From contig DASPJL010000150.1 of NCBI GenBank assembly GCA_035628645.1, forward strand, positions 1 to 23,856: a stretch of 23,856 bases of DNA, written 5' to 3'. This DNA comes from DASPJL01 sp035628645 (GTDB lineage: Bacteria > Bacteroidota > Bacteroidia > Cytophagales > Cyclobacteriaceae). The translations under genes were made by a program, and so were the position numbers. A model generated the notes under the pieces. It did not search any database. It had not been told where the DNA came from and saw nothing but the letters and a program-made list of their open reading frames with translations. Below are positions 6,060 to 14,000 of the stretch, piece by piece. The stretch's first letter is position 1; every line of letters begins with the position of its first letter.

Positions 6060-7364
6060 TTAAGAACTTACGAACTCCTCGACCGCTTCCTTTATTTTGG
6101 TAAAAGTACTGGTGAGTAATTCTTCATCTTCTTCAAGCAAAGTAACTCTAAAGCCCAATAAATCTGAAGAAAACGAGGAAATTGGGACGACACATACGCC
6201 CTTTGCAGCTAGCAGGTAATACACAAACCGTTTGTCAAGTAATACACCCTCTTTTTGTACCCATTGTTCTACTAGCTTTTGTATCTCAGGGTTATCAATT
6301 TTAAGTTTTTGATGAGGTTTTAATACACCGTCTTTAAAAATGATGGTATTGTAGAATGCGCCAAAAGTTTCATTAAATCTTAAAGCAGGTACAGATCCTA
6401 ATATTCCGGAAATGATCTTGCTCCTCCTTCCTATTTTTTCATTCAAGTCCTTTCTATAGCTATTATATTGAGGAGCAGACATTATTTTAGGAATGGCCAT
6501 TTGAGGAAGCTTTGTGGAACAAACCTCGATCATTTTTGCATTTTCGAGGGCCGAACACAAGCGGTTAAATTCTTTATCCTTGTTCCTGTTATAAAATTCC
6601 ATCCATCCACACCTTGAGCCAGGCCATGGAAATTCCTTTGAAATTCCCTTCATGGCAATCCCCGGCACATCTTCAATAAACTCGCTTAATGCATAAGCAC
6701 GGGCGCCATTATAGGTAATGTTGTTGTATATCTCATCGCAGATCAGCAAAAGGTCGAATTCCTTAGCGATCTCTTTTATGGCCTTTAAAATTTCGAGGGG
6801 ATAAACCATTCCTGTTGGATTATCCGGATTAATGATCAGGATCCCGACAATACCGGGATTGTATTTTATTTTAAGGTAAAGGTCATTTATATCAGGATAC
6901 CAGTGATTGTCAGGATCCAACTTATAAGTAATCGGATGGGTATGCGCGTGCGCAGCTTCAGCCGAAGAATGTGTGGAATAAGCCGGTGATGGCCCTATAA
7001 TTCTTGCCGTGGGTATCAGGTATTGATAAACTTTTCCTATCGCATCTCCTAAACCGTTGAAAAAAAGAATGTCTTCTTCAGTTACCTGTGTTCCGCCCCT
7101 TGAATTAGTCTTCTCCGCTAAAAACTGTCGCGTAGTTAAAACCCCTTTACTATGGCAATAGCCAAAAGAGCTATTGTCTTCGAGGATTTCTGAAATTATT
7201 TTTCGCATCCAGTCAGGCATTTGCGCATTTTTCTGAATTGGGTCCCCTATGTTTTCCCAATAAATACTTTGTCCGAGCTGCTGTATTTGTTCTGCTTTTT
7301 TTACAATTCCCCTGATCTCGTAGCTTAATTCCTTAGCTCCTTCACTTAATAAGTTTTGCCTCAT
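6060..7364 (-). CDS. PLP-dependent class I/II aminotransferase
   Basis: A 434-residue fold-type I aminotransferase in the cytoplasm. The expected landmarks are all present: NPDNPTG at residues 179-185 (cofactor/substrate asparagine N182), CDEIYNN with D210 and Y213 holding the pyridine ring and phenolic oxygen, the Schiff-base lysine K243 in KGISKEFPWPGSRCGW, phosphate-binding R251, and a C-terminal GFRVTLL arginine (R406) that normally binds the substrate carboxylate. Size and motifs fit the aspartate/alanine aminotransferase superfamily, but the amino-acid specificity cannot be read from the sequence. The first 40 residues (YEIRGIVKKA and YWENIGDP) resemble the alanine/aspartate-type group that starts with a helical clamp. 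The gene is preceded by an exact -7 promoter element and followed by an inverted repeat, so it is probably transcribed alone. Confidence 0.85.
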   Translation of the reverse strand: MRQNLLSEGAKELSYEIRGIVKKAEQIQQLGQSIYWENIGDPIQKNAQMPDWMRKIISEILEDNSSFGYCHSKGVLTTRQFLAEKTNSRGGTQVTEEDILFFNGLGDAIGKVYQYLIPTARIIGPSPAYSTHSSAEAAHAHTHPITYKLDPDNHWYPDINDLYLKIKYNPGIVGILIINPDNPTGMVYPLEILKAIKEIAKEFDLLLICDEIYNNITYNGARAYALSEFIEDVPGIAMKGISKEFPWPGSRCGWMEFYNRNKDKEFNRLCSALENAKMIEVCSTKLPQMAIPKIMSAPQYNSYRKDLNEKIGRRSKIISGILGSVPALRFNETFGAFYNTIIFKDGVLKPHQKLKIDNPEIQKLVEQWVQKEGVLLDKRFVYYLLAAKGVCVVPISSFSSDLLGFRVTLLEEDEELLTSTFTKIKEAVEEFVSS

Positions 7365-7386
7365 TTACTTTTCTAAAAAAATTGAT

Positions 7387-7394
7387 CAAAATTA
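7387..7394 (-). promoter_or_regulatory. -7 promoter element of the aminotransferase gene
   Basis: The - strand reads TAATTTTG, an exact TAnnTTTG match, 23 bases ahead of the ATG. The same octamer at almost the same distance precedes the ABC-F gene, which strengthens both calls. No good -33 TTG is visible. Confidence 0.4.
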
Positions 7395-7522
7395 AGTAAA
7401 TATTTAAAGCCATCGCTATTTTGAATTATTTAATTTATTAATTCCATTTCACCCTGGTTACTTGTTGTAAAAGCCCTTTTTCAATTAAAAAAACTGTGAA
7501 ATAATTTATCCCGTATACTTTC

Positions 7523-7559
7523 CATAATTACTCTTCCCGGAACAGGAAAAGTAATTATG
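7523..7559 (+). promoter_or_regulatory. Strong hairpin in leader of small membrane protein gene
   Basis: CATAATTACT pairs perfectly with AGTAATTATG; after one mismatch the helix continues with TTCC/GGAA around loop CGGAACA. No T-run follows on either strand, so it does not look like a terminator. It sits 41 bases before the ATG at 7600, as either an RNA leader structure or a dyad operator. Confidence 0.4.
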
Positions 7560-7599
7560 ATCAATAAAAAAAACAGAAACTTAAAAGTTATTTTTTGAT

Positions 7600-7851
7600 A
7601 TGGACATATTGGATTCAATAGCATCCCTTGGCGTGGTAGTCACTGCATTATTATTAACCATAGGATTAATTAGGCCGGGGTTTGTAGTTTGGTGGAATAA
7701 ATCAAATTCGAGGAAACAGGTTATAATGGTGTGGGGGGCTTTATTTATGTTTTTTGTGATAATGTATTTTTTTGTAAGTAGTTACAGACACGATAACCTC
7801 AAAGGAAGCGACACCGAAAACCAGGAAATTGAAGTGCATTCACAGGATTGA
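7600..7851 (+). CDS. Small two-helix membrane protein, unrecognised
   Basis: An 83-residue protein with two predicted membrane helices: about residues 9-27 (LGVVVTALLLTIGLI) and 40-61 (VIMVWGALFMFFVIMYFFV). A short basic loop (KSNSRK) joins them and probably faces the cytoplasm. That would put the N-terminus and the polar, acidic C-terminal 20 residues (SDTENQEIEVHSQD) on the periplasmic side, by the positive-inside rule. No family is recognised. It is divergent from the aminotransferase gene and convergent with the helicase gene, with a hairpin in its leader and another hairpin right after its stop, so it appears to be an independent unit. Third-position base use looks like that of its neighbours, which supports a real gene. 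Confidence 0.6.
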   Translation: MDILDSIASLGVVVTALLLTIGLIRPGFVVWWNKSNSRKQVIMVWGALFMFFVIMYFFVSSYRHDNLKGSDTENQEIEVHSQD

Positions 7852-7852
7852 A

Positions 7853-7902
7853 GAAGTTAGAAGCAGGAAGTGGGAAGTAATCATCTTCCCACTTCTAACT
7901 TC
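7853..7902. terminator. Hairpin between convergent genes
   Basis: AAGTGGGAAG (7868-7877) pairs perfectly with CTTCCCACTT (7885-7894) around TAATCAT. The outer GAAGTTAGAAG (7853-7863) also matches CTTCTAACTTC (7892-7902), so two alternative pairings compete. It lies between the convergent membrane-protein and helicase stops; no strong T-run, so termination efficiency is uncertain. Confidence 0.5.
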
Positions 7903-7914
7903 CATCTTCCCTCT

Positions 7915-9840
7915 TCAAACAAACTCCCATGCACTTTTATAGGCGCCAATTTTCTCTACATATTCTAAAAACTTAAGATAGAACTCATCGGTTGAAAGCG
8001 TGGCGCTGTCTCCTATGATTATAAGTTTCTTTTTTGCTCTTGTCAGGGCAACATTCATTCTTCTATAATCTTTCAAAAAGCCTATTTCGTTCTCCGAATT
8101 TGACCTTACCAAACTTATATAAATAATATCCCTTTCCTGTCCCTGGAAACCGTCAACGGAATTGACGGCTATGTTTGTAAATCCTACCCATTCATCCTGT
8201 AAAAACTTTTCTTTTAAAATATTTACCTGGGCTTTGTAAGGTGAAATAATGCCTACGGAAAATTGGGAAAAATTAATATTCTGCGAATCCATGGTCTCTT
8301 TCAAATGTCTGAGATGTTTGATCAGAAGATCAGCTTCCTCAGCATTTTCAACACTGGTATCGGAGGTTTCATAAGTTTCATTAAATCCACATCCCGCAGT
8401 ATCAATAAACTCAACCGGTTTTGATAAAAGGTCAATGGTATTGCCGGGAGCTAACGCGTTGTTTTTTACAGAATCATCCGCATGGAGGTCGTTTTTGTAA
8501 AAATAGTTGCTGGAGAAACCCATGATCTCCTCATTGCTTCGATATTGTACTTTCAGCATGACGTCTGCCTTTTGTACCTTTATTGTTCGTTCAAATAAGG
8601 TTACCGCCAGGCCTTTTCTGGCAGCTTCATCCGATTTTACCGTTGGAGGCAATTGAAAATGATCACCGGCAAAAATCACTTTTTTTGCCCGTGTTATGGG
8701 GATCCAGCTTGCGGGTTCCAGTGCCTGGGCTGCTTCATCAATAAAAACAGTATTAAAAGTACGGTCGCGCAGTAAATAATTCACTGATCCAACGGGTGTA
8801 CAAGTAATCACCTGAGCTTTTTCGATAAGATCTTCTACGATATAACTTTCAATTTTATTGGCCTCATCCAGGATTTTATAGGCCTCATCATACAATGCCT
8901 TTCTTTGATTTCTTTCTTCTCTTCCAAAATGCCTTTTGTATTTCGAAGCCATATTCCTGAACTCAGAAGCTCTTTTCTTGAGTTCTTTAATGCTTTTAAA
9001 ATCCTTGTGCTCAGTCACCTTCACATCAATGGAATGGTGAATAAGGCTCTCGCTGATCCTGGCCGGATTACCAAATCTAAGAACATTAATGCCCCGTTCC
9101 GACAGTTTTTGAGTTAAAAGGTCGACGGCATTATTGCTGGGGGCGCTTACCAAAACCTGCTTTTCATTTTTTAGAGTAGCAATAATGGCTTCAATAAGTG
9201 TAGTTGTTTTTCCGGTGCCGGGAGGGCCATGGATAATGGCTGCATCTTCAGCAGAAAGGATATTATTAATGGCGTCGTTTTGAGAAAAATTCAGGGATGG
9301 AATGTTAACCTTTTCTTTTAAAGGCTTAAAGTTGGCAGGTGTAAAACCTAACAGAATATCTCTCAACTCTGCCAACCTTCCTTCTGCTTTTTTTACCTTG
9401 TTAAGGGTGATTCTCATCTCCTTGTAGCTGGATTCATCAAATAAGAGGTCGAGGCCGAGTTTTCCTCGTTGGGCCCAGTCAGGAAGTTCATCTACATTTA
9501 AGGTAATTCGTAGCTGATTGTCGCGAACAGCAGAAACTACGCCATTTACCGCCAATTTCTCCCCTCTTTCTGAATTGGAAAATAAAGCCGCAGTCCTTCC
9601 GGTTTGAAACTGATGTGGAATGTGTTTGTCAGAAGGACGCTCAAGTTCTACGATCAGCCTTTCTCCCACACCATAATAAGATTCGCGGATAATCAAAGGA
9701 TACCAGGTTATCCCTTGCTGTTTCCTTTCGAATAAAGAATACTTTAAGACCTTATTATTGTATTGATTTTTATCTTCCTCTTCTTCGATCTTCAATAAAT
9801 CCGAAAGATGATCAAAGTGTGCTTTTGCCTGTTCATTCAT
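7915..9840 (-). CDS. SF1 helicase, IGHMBP2/Upf1-like
   Basis: A 641-residue superfamily 1 helicase with a complete motif set. An OB-like N-terminal region (about residues 40-135) precedes the Q motif region LNFSQNDAI (183-191), motif I GPPGTGKTTT (205-214), motif Ia SAPSNNAVD (232-240), motif II VFIDEAAQALE (365-375), motif III GDHFQLPP (392-399), motif IV-like QYRSNEEIM (432-440), motif V NSVDGFQGQERDII (560-573) and motif VI RRMNVALTRAK (593-603). DEAA and the VDGFQGQE form mark the SF1B Upf1/IGHMBP2 branch, typically 5'-3' helicases on RNA or DNA. A helical insertion of about 80 residues (275-350) lies between motifs Ia and II, as in that branch. The biological role in bacteria is not settled. 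It stands alone, convergent with the small membrane protein gene. Confidence 0.88.
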   Translation of the reverse strand: MNEQAKAHFDHLSDLLKIEEEEDKNQYNNKVLKYSLFERKQQGITWYPLIIRESYYGVGERLIVELERPSDKHIPHQFQTGRTAALFSNSERGEKLAVNGVVSAVRDNQLRITLNVDELPDWAQRGKLGLDLLFDESSYKEMRITLNKVKKAEGRLAELRDILLGFTPANFKPLKEKVNIPSLNFSQNDAINNILSAEDAAIIHGPPGTGKTTTLIEAIIATLKNEKQVLVSAPSNNAVDLLTQKLSERGINVLRFGNPARISESLIHHSIDVKVTEHKDFKSIKELKKRASEFRNMASKYKRHFGREERNQRKALYDEAYKILDEANKIESYIVEDLIEKAQVITCTPVGSVNYLLRDRTFNTVFIDEAAQALEPASWIPITRAKKVIFAGDHFQLPPTVKSDEAARKGLAVTLFERTIKVQKADVMLKVQYRSNEEIMGFSSNYFYKNDLHADDSVKNNALAPGNTIDLLSKPVEFIDTAGCGFNETYETSDTSVENAEEADLLIKHLRHLKETMDSQNINFSQFSVGIISPYKAQVNILKEKFLQDEWVGFTNIAVNSVDGFQGQERDIIYISLVRSNSENEIGFLKDYRRMNVALTRAKKKLIIIGDSATLSTDEFYLKFLEYVEKIGAYKSAWEFV

Positions 9841-9880
9841 TTAAGCGAAATTAAGGGGATTTTGTCTGGATTTTAAAAAA

Positions 9881-9916
9881 AAAGATTTGACAACTTTTTA
9901 AAGTTGTCAAATCTTT
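9881..9916 (-). terminator. Intrinsic terminator for the LolA-like gene
   Basis: Perfect 17-bp stem AAAGATTTGACAACTTT with its complement and a 2-base centre. Read on the - strand it is followed by a run of T (the + strand has nine A just before it). It lies about 95 bases beyond the stop of the leftward LolA-like gene. Confidence 0.8.
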
Positions 9917-10011
9917 GGGTTGGAGAAGGTAGATAGATTGATTGGAACAGACCCCTTGTTAAAAGACTATCTAACCATTTAGCATTTAACATTCAAAATT
10001 CAACATTCTCC

Positions 10012-10737
10012 TTAATTGGCTGGCATTTTAAACAGCGCTTCATCCACAGGTTTATTCAATTGAACATTGCTCAAGGTTACTGTGGAAGCTTCCCCCATTC
10101 CTTCAATATTTACTACAATAGAATGTGGAATATTTAGTCCATCCACCATTTTGTAATCCTTTAAATAAGTCTCTGTCTCAACTTCTTTATCTCCTACCTT
10201 GGTTTTTGTAGTTTGCTTTACCAATAAGTTTGAATTGACATCGAAGAAGTAAGTCTGATCCGTAGTGTCTTTTTTAGTCATTTTGATTTTATGGGCAGGT
10301 TTATCATTCACGGCTTCTTTTCCAAGATAAGTAGCTGTGAAGCCTTGTTTTTTATAATCTTTCAAAAAGTCCATCTGTTCAAAATTGGATTGCTTATTGA
10401 ATTGTTTGATTTGTTCTGCTGGCATTTCTCTTGCCGTATTACCCATCATGGGGTTTAGCATCCATCCCTTTGTGCCGTCAAAACCAATCTTCATTTTTTG
10501 TCCTTGCATGTTCATTTCCATGTAAAAGGAATTTGGTTTTTTAACGATTGTTTTCATTGGCATTTGCATTCCCTGAGCGTTAACTATCAGGTCCATGCTC
10601 ATGGTTTTTACCTCTTTTACCTTTTCCTGACCAGAGGCAGTCAGGTATTTTTTAATAACATTGTCGGCTTCCTGGGAAAAAGCGGAAGTAAAACAAAAAA
10701 TAAAAAGGGCAAGAGCACTTAGCAGTTTATATTTCAT
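10012..10737 (-). CDS. Periplasmic LolA-like outer-membrane lipoprotein-sorting protein
   Basis: A 241-residue secreted protein with a signal peptide (hydrophobic residues 5-19, likely cleavage AFS|Q at 21-22). The mature part is rich in alternating strands with the pattern of the LolA/LolB fold: VKTMSMDLIV, KTIVKKPNSFYMEMNM, GFDGTKGWMLNPM, HKIKMTKKDTTDQTYFFD and NLLVKQTTKTK. It ends in NVQLNKPVDEALFKMP, a typical ending for this family. LolA-like folds bind acyl chains; LolA itself carries lipoproteins across the periplasm, but Bacteroidota have many paralogues whose cargo is unknown. Unusually many methionines lie in the first half (for example QGMQMPMK and NPMMGN). It is divergent from tamB, with a dyad overlapping its -7 element. 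Annotation as the true LolA is not justified; lipid- or lipoprotein-binding is a fair inference. Confidence 0.75.
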   Translation of the reverse strand: MKYKLLSALALFIFCFTSAFSQEADNVIKKYLTASGQEKVKEVKTMSMDLIVNAQGMQMPMKTIVKKPNSFYMEMNMQGQKMKIGFDGTKGWMLNPMMGNTAREMPAEQIKQFNKQSNFEQMDFLKDYKKQGFTATYLGKEAVNDKPAHKIKMTKKDTTDQTYFFDVNSNLLVKQTTKTKVGDKEVETETYLKDYKMVDGLNIPHSIVVNIEGMGEASTVTLSNVQLNKPVDEALFKMPAN

Positions 10738-10753
10738 ATCCAGTTTAATTTAA

Positions 10754-10786
10754 ATTGAACAGCTAAAGTACTTACAACTGTTCAAT
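10754..10786. promoter_or_regulatory. Operator-like dyad around the -7 box of the LolA-like gene
   Basis: ATTGAACAG (10754-10762) and CTGTTCAAT (10778-10786) are perfect 9-base inverted arms separated by 15 bases. Between them lies TACTTTAG on the - strand (10763-10770), a one-mismatch -7 element 26 bases ahead of the gene start. A dyad bracketing the -7 box is the expected form of a repressor site. Confidence 0.4.
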
Positions 10787-10820
10787 ATTTCATTTTATTT
10801 TTGGGGAATAATTTAAAAAT

Positions 10821-10900
10821 TACCACAGAGTTAACACAGTTTGTCACAAAGAGAAAGAGACAAGTCGCCGCGAAAGCCACTGAATTTTCTCCGTGGTTAA
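10821..10900. repeat. Dispersed inverted repeat, copy 2 (degenerate)
   Basis: TTACCACAGAG at 10820-10830 mirrors CTCCGTGGTTAA at 10889-10900, and the interior shares CACAG and CACAAAGAG elements with copy 1 at 5961-6050. The pairing is weaker than in copy 1. It lies in the divergent space between the LolA-like gene and tamB. Confidence 0.5.
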
Positions 10901-11028
10901 GTTAAAGTTGCCGTTGTACATTTTGGCACGTCAAATTTAAGTTTCTAAAAACCTTAGCTCTATAAGAAAACGTACTATTATATCAGGATCTTGGAAAAAT
11001 CCACAGATATTCACTACTAAACAATACG

Positions 11029-14000
11029 ATGTTAAAGAAAGTCCTAGGAATAACATTAAAAGTCTTTATGTGGATTTTTATCTGCGTATTCTCCTTATTG
11101 TTAATAGCTGTCATTGCTTTACAATTTCCTCAGACGCAAAAATTCCTGACTGGAAAAGCAGTTTCATTTCTTGAAAATAAGATAAAGACCAGGGTTGAAG
11201 TTGGCGAAGTGAATGTTTCCTTCCCCAAAGCAGTCGTTCTAAAAGATATTTATGTTGAAGACCAATCAAAAGATACGCTGCTTTATGCTCACAGGATTGC
11301 GGTGGATATAGATCTGCTGGGTTTGATCAGTAGTAAGGTTGAAGTAAACAATATAGAACTGGAAAAGGTGACAGGGCATGTAGAAAGGACAATGCCTGAC
11401 AGTGTTTTTAATTTTGATTTTATAATTGAAGCCTTTGCTTCTGACTCCGTCGAGGAGCCTCAGCCGGAAGATAATACCGGAGGAATGGATGTGAAAATAA
11501 TGGGACTTGAACTTGAGGAAATTTATGTAACCTATAAAGATGCGGTCACAGGCATGGATGCAAATCTTAAGTTAGGGCAGTTTGAACTGGAAATGGATGA
11601 GTTTGACCTTAATACCAAAACCTTCATTGTTGACTTTATAGAGCTACATAACACCAATGCTTCCCTGGCACAAACCAAACTGCCTACTTCTACTGAAGAT
11701 CCAAGTGATGAGCCATTGGATCTTAATTTTGGCCTCGGAAAAGTCGATTTTTCTTCCATCAATTTGAAATATGATAATAAGGTCAATCAACAGGAAATTG
11801 CATTAAACCTGGGCGAGCTTAATCTTTCTGCCGATGATATTGATCTTCCCAATCAGAAAATTGATTTAAATGAATTTGTGTTGAACAACACTTCAATTGT
11901 ATATGCTCAACATAAAACTGCAGTTAAGGACACCCTTGTCCACGAAAAAGTGGCTAAGAAAGTAGACAGGGAACTTGAACAGGAAGCAAAGGAATCGGGC
12001 AAACCTTGGATTGTAAATCTGGAGGAATTAAAAATGGTTTCCAATAACCTGAAATTCGACGATTATAATGTGTCGGCCCAAGAAAATGGAATGGATTTCA
12101 AACACATGTCTATTGCCGGACTTGGTATGGATATTGAAAATATTGGTTATAAAGGAATGGAGGTTTCGGCGGATGTTGATCAACTTGTTTTCAGGGAAAA
12201 AAGTGGATTTAATTTAAAAAACTTCACTACAAAACTTCGTCTGGATTCAACCTCCGCAGTACTTGAGGATTTGGTGATCCAAACCAATAAGACCCACATT
12301 CAGGATCATCTTGAAATAGGATTTTCCTCGATTCAAGGCATCGCCGACAATATAGGAGATCTGAAGTTGAATATTAATCTGGAAGAAACTGCCATCGCTT
12401 TTGAGGACATTCTTTATTTTCAACCTGCTCTTTCCAATACATCGCCTTTTGCCGGAAATGCAGATAAAGTCATTCATATTGATGGACGTGTAAAGGGAAG
12501 GGTGGATAATCTTTTCATACCTGAATTCCGGCTTTCCGCTTTGGAGTCTACCGAGTTACTGGCTTCCGGTGAAATAAGAGGTTTGCCCGATATGGAAAAA
12601 GCCTATATTGATATGAAAGTGAGTAAGCTTGCTTCAACTTCCGGTGATATTTCTGATCTCTTACCAGGTATGATTCCTGCATCTGTAAGAATCCCACCTT
12701 CAATAAATATTACCGCAGATTTTGAAGGCTATCTTAAAAATTTCGATGCCAATGCCAATGTAAATACCACATTTGGAAGTATCCTGGCAAAAATGAATAT
12801 GGATCCTCCAAAAAATGGGAAGGAAGTCTATAAGGCCACAATGAATGTAAACGATTTAGCGCTTGGCAAAATATTAAAAAATGATAGTTTATATGGTCCT
12901 GTTTCGCTTGAGGCAAATGTAAACGGAGAAGGTTTTAGTATGGAGAATATCGTCGCTGATATAAATGCCAATATCCAGGAGGCTGTATTCAGTGGATATA
13001 AATATTCGGGACTGACCATCGATGGCAAGCTGATTCAAAAGGAGTTTTTAGGAAGCATTAATTATAGTGATTCCAATCTGGTATTTGCTTTTGACGGGGA
13101 TCTTAATTTCAATAAAGAACAGCCTAAGTATAAATTTAAATTGGCCATAAAGGGCGTTGATTTTAATGGACTAAATCTGACTGAGGACGACATAAGACTC
13201 AAAACGACCATAGAGGCCGACATGGCCGGCATGGATCTTAACAGTCTCAATGGCGATGTAGATATCAATGAAACCCTTATCGTGAAGAACGGAAAAAGAT
13301 ACAATGTGCAATCTTTCCTTTTTGCCTCAATCAATGAGAAAAGAAATACGGACATTAAAATAGAATCCGATTTTCTTGACGCAAAATTCAAAGGAACCAT
13401 TAACCTTGGTGACCTGGCAACTACACTTCAACAGCATATTAACAGGTATTTTAAATTAAATAACCCCGAAATAAAAGAATTTACCGAAGAACAAAATTTT
13501 GCTTTTGAGATTGATATTAAAAACTCTGATTTATTGACGCAGGTGTTGGTCCCCGGTTTAACGAGGCTCAGGCCAGGTGAGATAAATGGAAGATTCAACA
13601 GTACCACCAATAATCTCGAAGTCAATCTTGGTTTTCCTGAAATAGCTTATTCAAACATTGCTGTTCGGAATTTTGAATTTACCACCAGTTCAAATCAAAA
13701 CAGCATGGATTACCAGATGAATATTGAAAGCATAAGTCAGGATTCTACTGAAGTAAAAAATATTCTTTTAGACGGAAATATCCAGAACAGCCAAATAGCT
13801 ACTGAACTATCAATAAGTAATGACGAGGAGAAAGAAAAGTTTGTGATTGGAGGATTACTGAAAAGTGTAAATAAAGCATTCAGATTTACTTTTAATGAAG
13901 TGGTATTAAACTACGATCAATGGAATGTAAATGAGGATAACTATTTGCAGTTCGGAGGAAAAAAATTTTTTGCCAACAATGTAAAACTTGAAAAAGGTTC

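Noticed and set aside
13062..13400. 112-residue frame on the - strand inside tamB
   Set aside because: Shadow frame (Ser/Leu-rich) of the tamB coding strand without any protein-family pattern.
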